From: Melampsora larici-populina 98AG31
Taxonomy: Eukaryota; Basidiomycota; Pucciniomycetes; Pucciniales; Melampsoraceae
Length of the DNA stretch: 54,027 bases
Direction of reading: 5' to 3'
NCBI RefSeq assembly: GCF_000204055.1
Contig: NW_006768789.1
Location: 1,090,246 to 1,144,272, forward strand
Part shown: piece by piece, positions 1-11,350 of the stretch
Position numbering within the stretch: the stretch's first letter is position 1
How the letters are laid out: the number at the start of each line of letters is the position of its first letter
The notes under the pieces: generated by a model
The model's input: only the letters and a program-made list of their open reading frames with translations
Told to the model about the DNA's origin: nothing
Databases searched by the model: none
Translations under genes and position numbers: made by a program

Positions 1-1893
1 GCATCGCCATTACTCAAGAACGCATGGACGATCTCCAAATAATAAGCCGTTTATGTCGCTCACTGGTCACTTTATAACGGAGAACTGGGAACTTATGGAC
101 CTGACTCTTGGCATTGCGGAAATCAAAGGTGAGTGTATCTTGTTTTCTATCGATCTGATCAACTCAAGCTGACTGACACCCAATCTTCCAGGTGCACACA
201 ACGCCGATAACTTTGCCGGTTTAATCATCGAATATCTTACCAAGTATGAACTTACCGATAAGTTGTGTGCGATGACTGCCGATAATGTAGGTACAAACGC
301 TGCTATAGGTCGAGTCCTTTCAAATTCAGATGGTATCACTTTCGATCACACGAAACAAGTCCATGGTTGCGTGGCGCACGTTATCAACCTAGCTGCAAAA
401 GAGGGACTGAAGGTTTTTGGTGAAATTCTCGACGAGGACGAAGAGCAAGATTCATCAAACTTAATGGATATTAACAACCTTGTCGACCCACCCGACGTGA
501 CTCAAGTAAACCTCAAGACCATCTACAATCGATGCCATGGTCTAGTTACTTGTACTCGGTCCAGCCCTCAACGTGGTCAACATTTCGCTGATATTGTCAA
601 GCTCAAGCGTGCTATTGCTGCTGCTGCGAAGAAGAATCAGATTTCAAGAAACAATCCTCAGCCTCAAAGAAATCCAGCTGCGAATCCTCCATCAGCCCAA
701 GCCGACCCTGATACTGATAATTCTGATCCTGCTGACACTGAGGCTCTCGATTATCTATTAGATGATCCTACTGTCGACAATGTTCAACCACCCCCAAAAA
801 CAAACCCGGCTGAAACTGCAACTCGCCTGATTGTCGATGTTCCCACCAGATGGAACTCTTCATATCACATGTTTCGAAGACTTTTGCGTCTACGAGAAGC
901 ATGTGATGAATTCTGCCTGCAAAACGAGTACAAAAAGTATGCGCTCTCCGGGCTCGAGTGGGATTACGTCAAACAAATGTGCAACTTCTTGGAACCTCTG
1001 AGCGAAGCAACTGACATACTCTGTAAGTCAAAGTATCCAACAATGCATCAAGTTGTTCCTTTGTATGTTGCAATCTTGCAAAAATTAAGATTAGTAAGTA
1101 TTTGTATCTTTTTGATTTTAAATACACATTAATTATAATTGGCTAATGTGACTTAATGTACATCTAGGTACGCCATCAATACGATCACGATCAACTTCAA
1201 CCCGCGTCTAAAAACATGATCTCAAAACTTGAAGACTACTTCAAGAAAGTCCTTACTAAACCTGCGCCAGTCTGTGCTACCCTCCTGGATCCACGCCTCA
1301 AAATGAGCTATTTTCAAGTGAGTTTCTTAATACTCATCTTACTTTGAGGTTGTACTGATCAGGAAGTATGTCTCATTTACCAAAAGGAACGATCCATGTT
1401 TTTTTCTGAGTACGACCTCTTTACTTCAGACATCAGGTCAACATTTGAACTAGAGGCCTTGAAATATGAAGTCGATGATTCAATGCCCACTCCAACTACC
1501 ACCAGGAAATCCACTGCAACGTCTACTTCCGAGTACTTCGAAGACGCTATTTTTGGTGCCCCAGACGCTCCACAGGACCATTCGATCAGTGCGGAGATCA
1601 CTCAATATCTCAACGATAAACTCGAATCCCGCGACACTAAGGTCCTAGATTTTTGGAAAAAACGTGGTAGCGATATGTATCCTGCATTGGCAAAAATGGC
1701 CATGACCTTCCTTGCCATTCCAGCAACTAGCTGTCCGTCGGAGGGGATTTTTAACAAGACAAAAAGGATCTTGGGGCCTCAGCGTACTAATCTCGCGTCC
1801 TTACACGTTGAGGCTCTCTTGTGTGTGAAAGATTGGCATCGGGTGTTTGGCCCTTTGAAACCTAGCCGTGATGCTGAGGATGATAGTGATTAG
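1..1893 (+). CDS. hAT-family transposase, 5' part outside window
   Basis: Transposase of a hAT DNA transposon. Exons inferred at about 1-130, 192-1093, 1168-1317 and 1363-1893, with GT-AG junctions. Seen: an N-terminal stretch with SPNNKPF and FITENWEL, then MTADNVGTNA, the conserved VPTRWNSSYHM segment, and a C-terminal hAT dimerisation region with FLAIPATSCPSEGIFN and LASLHVEALLCVKDW, ending at TAG 1891-1893. hAT enzymes cut and paste DNA with an RNase H-like fold and dimerise through this C-terminal block. A spacer rich in N, P and D (roughly nt 600-790) splits the catalytic region. Reading AWT into SPNNKPF near nt 31 needs one extra base removed, so a frameshift is likely there; the rest is open. 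The start codon and BED zinc finger would lie left of the window. Family call firm; activity unknown. Confidence 0.9.
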
Positions 1894-1991
1894 TTTTTAT
1901 TTTTTTTATCATCTTGTTTCCCTTTTTATTCAATATTTTTCCTTAAATTGATGTAAACACACGGCTACCTGAGACTGCAATGATATGCAAA

Positions 1992-2136
1992 TATCCGCCG
2001 GATATCCGACGGATATCGCATTTTCTGACCCCCTCATCCGATAACCGAACCGGCCGGAGTATCCGGGAACCGGATAGCTCCAAGGCCTCATCCGACATCC
2101 GGAACCGTCGGATGCTCCGTCGAGTATCCGACGGAT
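1992..2136. repeat. TATCCG/CGGATA hexamer array, likely hAT subterminal repeats
   Basis: About 100 bp after the hAT stop, TATCCG occurs on the + strand at 1992, 2003, 2060 and 2125, and its complement CGGATA at 1999, 2010 and 2071, with several CATCCG/CGGAT variants between. Such clustered, two-orientation short motifs are typical of hAT subterminal transposase-binding regions. The terminal inverted repeat itself was not located. Assignment to the hAT element is inferred from position. Confidence 0.55.
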
Positions 2137-3309
2137 TTTCGGTTTCGGAGCACATCTTGACTGGATACATATCAAACTCAAACTGTCAAAAAACCAGTCT
2201 CTGCTCAAAAACCCGCGGAATTTGAGCCGGGTTCCGGCTGTGATTCTTGGGTACCCCACAAACCAAATTTCAACAAAAGCGGGGTAAATTTGTGGTGTAG
2301 TGCTGACATGTATTGGGAAGGGTGGTGAAAAAAATGAGTTTGTTTCCATATTGGAGAGGTTCTGAGCTATTCTGAGTATGCCTTATGAGTGGATCCTGAA
2401 TACTCACCTCAGAAACTGAGCCCAAAGAATGCTCATCCAAGATGAAAATGAGCATTCTCCAGGAACGCCAAGCAAAATGTGAGCAAAACAGCCTGATTGC
2501 CTGAACACTACCAAACTCATGAATTGAATCAATCTGAAACAAAATGAATCTTTTTTGGAGACTTCAGAAAATTCCACAATGCTCACATAGTTCTGAGCAT
2601 CAATCTTGGCCCCTGTGATCCATGCCCCCTGGGGAAAAGTGAAGAAGTCAGCATACAAATGCTACTCTTTTACCCCATCAAGACCACCTGGATGTTTTTT
2701 ATCTGATTCCATCTTATTATGAATTTGGACTGTGATAATGAATGTACAACTGATTGAATGGAAAAGAATTTCTATCAGAAGTTGAGAATAACCAAGCACA
2801 ACCATCATCTTTGACAAACAATCCACAGCACACACCTTTACCTCAGTATGCATAGGGTACCAAAATTACACAATGTGATCTTGGGAATTGCTCACAAATA
2901 AGGCTCAAAATGTCTGAGTAATGCACAAATTATAAGGATCAATAGCTAGCTTGCCAATCAAACATTGATGCATTGGAACAGACAACAATGTGTATCTATC
3001 AAAGCAAGCAACACAGGACAGAACAACACATAGCAGACAAAAAGAGTTAAAAACATACAAGTAATGCACAGAATTACAAGCATCAATAATTGGCTTGTTG
3101 ATAAGGAATGTAAGCTTTGAAACTCTGGATCATTTCGAAAGCTTGGTGCTAACTCATAGGAGGATTTATAGAGAGAACGTAGTAAGAGGAAAGATTTATC
3201 ATTCACAAAGAGATCATGAAATTTGTAAGGTTTACCTGAATAAGACAAATCAAAGGACAGAACCTATAGCAACATATCATCTCTTGATTTACCATATAAT
3301 CTATGAGAA
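2137..3309. other. Intergenic, no supported gene
   Basis: AT-rich sequence without a convincing reading frame. One diverged direct repeat is visible: about 40 bp starting GTAATGCACA at 2920 and again at 3061 (the copies share the order GCACA, ATTA, AGGATCAATA/AGCATCAATA, GCTTG). Probably old transposon remains. Confidence 0.5.
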
Positions 3310-3894
3310 TCAACGTCTTCCACAAGCCCCACCACTACAAGCCCCACCACCCCCATACCCCCCAGAGCCCCCAGGGTACCCACCACCACCCCCATACCCC
3401 CCTGGATACCCACCACCACCACCACGCCTATTTCCCCCTTGGGGCTGGTTGTCAAAGTATTGTACTCTCACAAATATTGCCGCTATGACAACCAGCAACA
3501 AGATTGGCACAAAACCAGGCATCTCATTTGAATCATTGACAAGCCGATAACCTAATAATTTCCTTCCTGTCTTCATGGCTGGCAGATCAGATTCCTCCTT
3601 TTTATCTTCATTTGGGATATACATCTTCTCATCAAAGTGTTCATTTTGCTTGGCAAAGAGTTGAGCTTCTTTTAAGCGATCCTCCATACTGTGAGTCGCA
3701 GAACTATTTTGCACTGTGGCTTTAGCAGCCGGAGCAAGCATTGAAGCACTTCCTGAATCTGAATGAGCAGAAAGGGGGACCAAGTTGACAGGCCTACCAT
3801 TCACCAGGTATTCTTTACTGAGTAATGCTAGGAGGACAATTTTCCCAATCTTTGTCTTGAATACTCCAGCTTTGTTTATATTGATTTCAGTCAT
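3310..3894 (-). CDS. Orphan small membrane protein with Gly/Tyr/Pro-rich tail
   Basis: Single open frame of 194 codons, ATG at 3892-3894, TGA at 3310-3312. I do not recognise the family. Visible: a charged, soluble N-terminal two thirds containing a short helix-like stretch (EDRLKEAQLFAKQNEHF), one strong transmembrane segment at about residues 128-147 (FVPILLLVVIAAIFVRV), then a tail of GGYPGG/GGGGG repeats ending GGACSGGACGRR. The tail probably lies on the opposite side of the membrane. A single helix followed by a Gly-rich, basic, Cys-bearing tail superficially recalls SelK/SelG-type ER proteins, but the N-terminal part is far too long and no selenocysteine machinery is implied. The Gly-rich end makes a low-complexity artefact possible, yet the helix and overall composition favour a real gene. 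The stretch up to about 4200 probably holds its promoter. Confidence 0.5.
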   Translation of the reverse strand: MTEININKAGVFKTKIGKIVLLALLSKEYLVNGRPVNLVPLSAHSDSGSASMLAPAAKATVQNSSATHSMEDRLKEAQLFAKQNEHFDEKMYIPNEDKKEESDLPAMKTGRKLLGYRLVNDSNEMPGFVPILLLVVIAAIFVRVQYFDNQPQGGNRRGGGGGYPGGYGGGGGYPGGSGGYGGGGACSGGACGRR

Positions 3895-4339
3895 GATGTT
3901 GTTGTAAATCTGTTGATTGAGAAGAGAATTCTCAACTTAATATATTTCTAGCGGATATCAGACTTCTAGTCAACTGAAGTTGACTTACAAATCAGAATCT
4001 ATTTCACGTTCTTTCTGAGCAGGGTTGGTTGCGATCTTCAGGAAGAGATTTGTATTGTATAAAAAGTGTAGATCAACAGATTGTATTGTTTGCTCTTGTA
4101 TGGTAGGGATGAGCCTGATAGATTGTTTATTGTGCTAGATGAAATGAGTGACAACAATTTCAAAGTAATAGCTTGCAATCTATCTGTCCAGGAATGAAAA
4201 ATTGGCGAAAAGAATCCAAAATTGAAGAAAGACAAGGGATTAATTTTATTGTGTGGCAACTGCAGTCTGAGGATTGACAAAACTTTATATCCTACAATCT
4301 TCTCCAACGCCACACCACTACTAACCGTGCGATGGAAAA

Positions 4340-4985
4340 AAATGCTTCCCCGCAAGTCTGACCGAGTCATCCGTAAAACCTCCCGAGGTGTTTACAAGTC
4401 TGACGAGGTAGTCAGACAAACCTCAGCACGCAATCAAATTGAATGTTATGTCAAATCTATTCAACAAACTTCGGAGCGTCATATTTTTGTTTAGCTGTCG
4501 AGTTGCTACAGACTCCCACTGATGTAAAAGCGAGTGCATAAAAGGACTGAATTCACAACAATGATTGATGATGATAAAACTTTACAAGATCACGATATTG
4601 AGATCCTCTATGAGCGAGCTCAGTCTATGGAGCTTGCTTGTGCAGAAAGGTTACAACAGGACTACATTCAATGTGCAAAAAAAATGTTTCCCCGCAAGTC
4701 GGACCAGTTAGTCAGACAAACCTCAGGACGTGATCAAATTGAATTTAATGTCAAATCATTGCGCCAAACTTTGTACTGATAACGACTGTCATATTTTTGT
4801 GCGCCTGTTGAGTCGCTACAGACTTCCAGTTATGTAAAATCGAGTAAAAAGGAATTAATTCACAACAATGTTCGATAATGATAAAACATTACATGATCAA
4901 GATATTGAGATCCGCTATGGGCGTGCTCAGTCTATGCAGCTTGCTTGTGCAGAAAGGTTACAGAAGAGTTATATTCACTGCTCAT
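4340..4985 (+). repeat. Two diverged tandem copies of a ~310-340 bp unit
   Basis: Copy 1 begins near 4345 (TTCCCCGCAAGTC) and copy 2 near 4687 with the same words. Later landmarks recur in the same order: GTCAGACAAACCTCA, AATGTCAAATC, GTTGAGT/GTCGAGT, ATAATGATAAAAC/ATGATGATAAAAC, GATATTGAGATCC and GCTTGCTTGTGCAGAAAGG. Copy 1 has about 34 bp extra near its start (offset 340 at the start, about 306 later). No function is evident; likely a decayed transposon or local duplication. Confidence 0.7.
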
Positions 4986-6239
4986 GGGTCAGATTCTTGA
5001 GCATGTCTCAAGTGGTGTTATAGTCAGTGCGGCAATGTATGGATCAGACGATATAGCCAAGCTTACCTGATGAAAGATGGCATTTGTCACTCGACCCTTT
5101 TGATGATACCAATGATGAAAAGTTTGATCGGATGGATGGTTAGCAAAATTTACGTATAACATAAATCGTCGAGTCTGAGAAGGTCTGAGAGTTTTCGAGT
5201 TCAATTTTTCTTACGTCACTTCGGACAAGTTTCCAGAGATCTTTATCTTCAGAAAAACGCCGTGTGCTTACTGCGGTGTGAAGTCGGTTCCAAAAATTTC
5301 CCCGATTTTTCAACAACGGACAAGTTGTTGTAAATAATGCGAAAAGAGTAACAAGAGCACTCTAGTGCACCTTACTTGTTACACGCCTCACGAGGAATGG
5401 AGGCGTAAAAACTTCGAACTTGAAACCCTTTATCATCAAAATAAAACAGAATACGTGTGACGACATTAGATGAATGAGAATTGAATATGGGATGAAGTTA
5501 TCAATCATTTGTCATCTAACAGTTTTATAGAGGGGTTTGCTGATGGTCACCTTTTGGTCGTTTTCACGCGACTGGCTCCAGGGTGGGCTCGGGCAAGTTT
5601 GGCGAAGATCGATGCGTCATGGACTCAATCAGGCTCAATCATTAACGAACATCCTTGACGGCTTCATAAGTCGAGTAAGGAGTCAGTCAGCGGAATCGGA
5701 TTCGTTACAGTTTTCTATCACCTGTCTGCTTAATGCTGACTTCTGTTTTCAGACCAAATACCTACTTGTAACCAACCCGACACGATACGAGATACCTGAC
5801 CTTTTTCCTGTCGTATCATGCTACCCATATATCTCGATCAACTCTCGATAGGATGTGGGGAAATGTAACTTTTGTCAGCTATATTGCAGCGCTGAAGCGA
5901 TACGATGCGACACAATCTGGTAAAAGCGGCACAAAAGACCTGTGATCGAGCATTTCGAGTGGCCTAATGTATCGTGTCGCCAATACCCGATATGAGAAAT
6001 TAACCAGTCTTCATATCGGATCGGCTGAACCAATATGGGACTTTTAATCTCGGATTGGCGATACGATAAATACCAACATTTATGTGGGTTGGGTTCGGGG
6101 GTTTGTGATTCGAAGGTCTAAACTTTACAGATCATTCCAATCTATCAGACAAGGGGTGAAGACCTCATATAATGTGAGCTACATCATACCGGAAAACGTT
6201 TCCCGACCACCTCGCCTTTCTTCTGCTCTTTCTACCTAG
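4986..6239. other. Intergenic, degenerate; contains a short inverted repeat
   Basis: No gene supported. A 104-codon frame at 5537-5851 has no recognisable features. The stretch 5780-6070 is rich in CGATACGA-like words and contains a 15 bp inverted repeat, TATCGTGTCGCCAAT at 5970-5984 against its complement at 6054-6068 (one mismatch), suggesting a small MITE-like remnant. Confidence 0.45.
5970..6068. repeat. Hairpin-forming inverted repeat (possible MITE)
   Basis: Arms 5970-5984 and 6054-6068 match at 14 of 15 positions. A second inner pair (CGATATGAG region against CTTCATATCGG) extends the fold. It lies just upstream of the glutamate decarboxylase promoter. No target duplication was identified. 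Confidence 0.4.
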
Positions 6240-6296
6240 TCCTCCGCCATGGCTCCATCAAATGATCTCGTTCGCAAATTCATCACCCCTATTTGA
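6168..6296 (+). promoter_or_regulatory. Putative promoter/leader with 15-codon uORF
   Basis: TATAAT lies at 6168-6173. An ATG at 6249 sits in very good context (CCGCCATGGC) but its frame closes at TGA 6294-6296 after 15 codons. The ATG that joins the main frame is at 6381. Either 6249-6296 is an upstream ORF that dampens translation, or a weak donor (CTC|GTTCGC) splices it in frame onto 6361. The sequence allows both. Confidence 0.4.
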
Positions 6297-6380
6297 ACGT
6301 TGATTTCGAGAAATACAATATAGCTAACTAGATATACTTATCTTTTTGATGGCGCTTGACAGATTGGAAGTGAACAGATA

Positions 6381-9359
6381 ATGGCTTCTGTGAGAGCGAA
6401 TGAAGATCAGTGAGCAGATGAATATCTCCTCAACATTTCTTTTTGTCTGATGTCGACCAATGACCATTCAATCTGAGAGAGAACGCCATCTGACGTATCT
6501 TTCTTCCAGAAAACCGTCAGGAAAGATAGGAATGATCAGACCTGGTTCATTAGGAACTCGATATTGTGAATAAATTTCCAAGCATAAAGGTTTAAATGAA
6601 TTGAAAATTCTGATCGTTTTTTTGCTCTATGACCTCATAATCCCAGTAAACCAAGAGCTACCGAAGTTGAAATTGGCAGAGAAAGGGATTGATGCTGATG
6701 GTGCATATCAAATTATCCATGATGTCAGTCCTCTTTCATCCTTTGAAGTAGAAAGAAGTATTTGACCCCGTAAGATCTGACCGGAATATGTGTCTTGGAG
6801 CTGATGATTAGATCTTAGATGCTGATGCAAAGGATAATGCTAGCTTAGCCTCCACGGCCTTTGGGGGCAACTGGGCTCCAGCAAGTCACTTTCCAATTGG
6901 TTTAACTAAATAGCGTGCTATCATAGTGTTCCTAAACTCTGTTTCTATCATCATAGCCTCAAGCAACAAAGCTATGCATAGAAAACATTGGCAAAAATTT
7001 AGTCGACCAGGTTTGTTTCACACGTTCTTTTCTTTCTTCATACCACTTCAATGAGACAGTACCCGCCGCGTGCTGAGGTATCTTGTTCTGCTGTAACACT
7101 TGATCATTTGTTAGGGTGGACATACCAAGACAGAAGTATGCCTTTCTTCCTTGGCTTGGGTTTCAATTTTCAAATCAGGATGAAAATCCTCTTACAGACC
7201 TAATTTCTTTGTAGGTTCTGCATGGACGTTGTTTAAATATAGTTGCAGACTTGTGGCATGCACCACAGTCTGTAAATGCTATAGGTAAGACTCAGGAAAT
7301 TGTTTTCTTTTGGGGGGACTTCAAATCAAAAATTTATTATTCATCTTGGTCAGGTACTGCAACTGCTGGTTCCTCTGAAGGTGTTTTGTTGGGTGGCTTA
7401 TGTATGAAGAAAAAGTGGCAAGAAAGACGTAGAGCTGCTGGAAAGTCATTACACGAACCTGGTCCGAATATCGTCATGGGTGCGAAGTAAGTCATCAGAT
7501 TCTATCTTAGTCATAGAATCCATGAATTTTTTTCCCGTTGGCTTATGATGAAACATGATGTACTGTAGTGCTCATATTTCATTGAAGAAATTCGCTACTT
7601 ATTTCGATGTCGAAATGAGATTGGTGCCTGTTTCGGACGAAACTAACTATTGCCTTGACCCAAGACGTGCAATGAAATATATGTTAGCTTGATCACCACA
7701 ACACAATCTTCAACATGATTCACTTTGCTGCTGATCTGACCTTCCACCCACCTATCTTTTCCTTTTCAGAGACGAAAATACTATTGGAATGTAAGAGTTT
7801 TTGATCCGTTGGCTGATTGTGAATGCTGATGATTTTAATTTTGTTGTTCTCTATAGCTTTATGGTCCTTGGTAGCACGTACACGGGACATTACGAGCCGA
7901 TCAAGGAGATGTCTGACCTTCTTGACACTTATGAGAGTCAGACTGGAATCTCAATCCCAATACATGTCGATGCAGTGGGTCCAAAAGCTCTTCACTTCTC
8001 TACCATTTGAACTTGCTTTACCAATCACTTACACTTTTTGTCGCAATGTATTAGGCTGCCGGAGGGTTTGTTTCTCCTTTTGCGCATCCCGAATTATGTT
8101 GGGATTTCCGTATCGCGAGAGTGGTTTCGATCAACGCCTCTGGTCACAAGTTTGGTTTGACGTACGTTGGCTGTGGTTGGGTTATCTGGCGCGATAGCGC
8201 TCAATTCCCGAAAGATATGGCTTTTGAAATAAGATATGTTAGTAACTCTTAAATATTCAAGATGACAAACGTTCTACTTCGATTCAGAAATGCTCACGTA
8301 CATTCAAAATTGGACTTGACCTTTGAAGTTTGGATCTTTACAACACACTTTATCATTAAACTTTTCACGTCCTGCACACCCTATCATCAATCAATATTAT
8401 AACTTTCTTCAAATGGGATTTGAAGGTTATAAATCAATGGCTTTGGCAGACCTATCTAACGCAAGGTTATTATCTCGAGCCTTGGAGAAAAGTGGTTACT
8501 TCAAAGTCGTCTCAGATGTACATCGCAAAAAGACTGATGTTGGGAAGCCCAGAGGACAAACATTTGGTTGTACTGATGCGAATGTAAGCAGACTTATGTT
8601 GAGAGATCTCTTTACCAGCAGAAAGCTGAAACTATCCATCATCACAATTAGTTCGAGGAATACGTAGAGGCCCTGCCTTTAGTCGCGTTCGCATGGAGTG
8701 ATGAATTTAAGGCCAAGGTATATCTCATTAGAATTTATCCTTAATGCATAGTTTTATAAGTCTTCATCAAATTTGCACTCCATTTTTGCGTATCACATAG
8801 TACCCTCACCTGAAGCAGAAGTGGATTCAAAGTGAGTGGTATTTACTTATCTCCAGTAGCTCTGAATTTTGATCATAAAAACATTGGAATGAACAAACCC
8901 ATTAGCTTTATTACGCGCCAAAGGCTGGCACTGTAAGTGACTTCAAACTAATACCCAGGTCCAGCTTCATTGGGCTTCACGGTCTTTCACTCATTTAGAG
9001 AATTCTCATTTCTAATTCTTATAGCTCCAAATTATGCACTCCCTCCGGATTCTGAGAACGAGGAAATCTTGCGTATGGTGATTCGAGAATCTATACCAGA
9101 GGAGATCATTGGTAAGTGAGGGAGCTCTACAGCCATTCTTGCTACCTGATAGCTGACGTAGTAAATCAGACCACATTTTTGGGTCGTTGATTGAAATTAC
9201 AAGGGACTTGGTTCGTAGCATCCTTATTGCTAAATCCCTCTTTAAAAGTCTCCTTAGCGATGACCAATTCATGGATCCTATTTTCCTGTTTACTTCACAT
9301 CATTTCAGATCAAAGAAGGTGGCCCAACCACCGCGGGCGCAAACGGTTCGGATCACTAA
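6381..9359 (+). CDS. gad: Glutamate decarboxylase (PLP-dependent)
   Basis: Converts glutamate to GABA and CO2 (GABA shunt, acid tolerance); cytosolic. Nineteen exons join to 499 codons plus TAA: 6381-6409, 6510-6565, 6647-6723, 6812-6880, 6957-7010, 7060-7077, 7215-7284, 7354-7486, 7569-7682, 7770-7790, 7857-7974, 8055-8237, 8329-8583, 8652-8717, 8801-8831, 8906-8932, 9025-9111, 9170-9210 and 9309-9359. Family marks: GAYQIIHD, IGKNLVDQ, TATAGSSEGVLLGGL, NIVMGANAHISLKKFATYF, DENTIGIF, GSTYTGHYE, PIHVDAAAGGFVSPF, the PLP lysine in SINASGHKFGL (AAG 8148-8150, residue about 285), then LNFSRPAH, QYYNFLQMG and LLRAKGWH. About 500 residues is the normal family length. The intron at 6881-6956 appears to use a GC donor. 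The start could be 6249 if an upstream exon is spliced in. Small exons make individual junctions tentative; the identity is secure. Confidence 0.9.
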
Positions 9360-9880
9360 GTAGCGACGTCTTTCCCTCAGTAATCAACCACAGAAAGCAG
9401 TAGAGTGACGTCTCGGTAAGACGACAAACGAACTTGACATCATGTATGCAGTGAGGTGAAACATGGAACTTGGGCTGCTGATCCAATGTTTGATTACTGG
9501 GTTGTTAAGCTGCCCACGGCCGGCGGTGTGATCTGGTTGCTTTTCATTTTCTTGTATCTCATGTAACAAAACTATGAATCAAACAAGACATGTAAATCCA
9601 ACGTAAACACGAATTTTTCTTTCTGCGAGCAATAACTTGACTGGTCAAGTTGAATTTGAGGACACAGATTTGCCATGAGATCAAAGGTGAGGAATCAGTG
9701 AATTAGAGGACAAAGAAATCAGAAAAATCCATCTCTATTTACATATTTACCATCAAACAAAACGAAGAATTCATATACCTAACTTTCAAAGAGGTAAAAA
9801 ATCTTCCAAATGAATCTCTCAATACTAACTGATATTATGAATTATGTATCATACAAAACAAACAAAACCGCTCAATTAAA
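9360..9880. other. Convergent 3' intergenic region
   Basis: AT-rich spacer between the ends of the convergent glutamate decarboxylase and CUS2-like genes, probably holding both 3' UTRs. No gene or repeat recognised. Confidence 0.6.
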
Positions 9881-11350
9881 TCATTCAGCCGATTCAAGAT
9901 ACTTGGCAAACCCATCTAATCGTTTCTTCTCATCTTCTTCTCCATCTTTTTCATTTGATTGATGATGATTTGATTTTTTAAATCTTCTTGATCGATCATC
10001 TATCATAGCTTGAACTTGTCGACCAGCAAAGAATCGATTGTTCATTTTCTGTTAGTGAAGGAAAAGTCAAGATTTAATCTTCAGTGTTTTTTCTTTGGAG
10101 TTTCTTTTTTCTTGAGAAAAGAGATGCTTACAAGTATACAAGCTTGTGCTGCGATGGGTTCTTTGAATTTAACAGTCATGATTCCCTCTTCTTCAAGCTG
10201 TTTCAGTCAAAGAAATCAACAAAAGCTCGTTGATTAGTCTGAAATATGAAGGATAAGAAAAAAGAGAGAGCTGACATCATATAAAGTCACATTGGTCACG
10301 TTCCCTAACAATTCACATTCTTCCCTTACATCTTCCTTTAAATCAATCAACAAACTTGGATCTTGAGCCAACTCCTCAACCGTAAACATATATTTCAAAA
10401 CGACCATCCTAGAATCTTTCTTCAAACTTTCTTCATCTTCTGAATCCCATTCTTCAAGTTTAGATTTCAATTGATCTACTTTTTTTGCCAACTTTTGTTT
10501 TTTCTTCTTTGAATCATTCATCATGATCGTCGAATTCAAATTCGATTTCTTTTCACTAAACTGAGCTCTTGAAACTTTCATCAATTCACTCTTACCTATC
10601 CTAAGTGACGATTCATCAAACAATTTAATAGCTAATTCAACACTTTCGACTTTCAAATAAACAATTAAAGCTGTTCCATTAAACCTTCCAGTCTGTTCAT
10701 CTTCATACAATTTGATCTTTGGTCGATTCTCTTCATCTACCAAAACCAATCCGGCTTTCGAAAACGTTTCATGGATCTCATCAATCTTTACATCTAAAGG
10801 TAATCGACTAACATACACCGCCGTATTCCTAACCGCTTCGTTTTTCTTTCCTGTACCATCTTCTGTTCCTAACATTCGTTTTTGTTTTTCTTTTCTTTCT
10901 GCATTGGCTTGTTGTCGCTTCAATTTCCTTTCGAGTTTAATCTGTTCTTTATCTTTTTTTAGATCGGTTCCTAAATCAGAATTCTGTGTTTGATGTTCCA
11001 TTGATTTTCAAAGTAAACAAATTGAAAAAACTCATGGTTCGGATGTCTGTTTGAGTTGATTGATCTTAGCTTACTATCTGATCATCCGGATGACCATGTA
11101 GGTTATAAGCAGCTTGTTGAGCTGTCCATAAGGATTGATCTATGATGGGTACCCATGATTGAGCGGCTTCGATCCATTCGTATTCTTTTCCGTCATCTGC
11201 TTCGAATTCCCATCGATTGTTAGTCTGATCAAAATGGATCCTTGGATCTAGTGATGAGGGTGATGGTGGTGGCTGGGTTTGATCATTGGTGGTGTTAGTA
11301 TTTGAAGTTGAACTTGAAGGAGTAGGTTGTTCTGATGGTTGAGCTTCCAT
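9881..11350 (-). CDS. CUS2: CUS2/Tat-SF1-like U2 snRNP splicing factor
   Basis: RNA-binding protein that in yeast helps fold U2 snRNA and links U2 to SF3 before spliceosome assembly; nuclear. Four exons, 11350-11075, 10983-10276, 10197-10132 and 10048-9881, give 405 residues with all junctions in phase. An acidic/Pro-Ser-rich start is followed by a short aromatic motif (RWEFEADDGKEYEWIEAAQSWVP shortened here to KEYEWIEAAQSW) typical of Tat-SF1 N termini. RRM1 follows (VYVSRLPLDVKIDEI ... FNGTALIVY), then a Lys-rich linker, and a second RRM of UHM type (VVLKYMFTVEEL ... EEEGIMTVKF ... NNRFFAGRQV). The RFF in the last element is the UHM R-x-F signature that binds ULM peptides. Head-to-head with the biotin gene, 295 bp apart. 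Confidence 0.88.

Noticed and set aside
3310..3321. Selenocysteine TGA at the end of the Gly-rich membrane protein
   Set aside because: Reading past the TGA meets TAG after two codons, there is no visible SECIS-like element, and rust fungi are not known to make selenoproteins.
5537..5851. 104-codon open frame near the CGATACGA repeats
   Set aside because: Overlaps repetitive sequence and shows no recognisable feature.
7051..7077. Frameshift in glutamate decarboxylase before the YPP motif
   Set aside because: Using the acceptor GACAG at 7059 instead of GAG at 7055 restores the frame without any indel.
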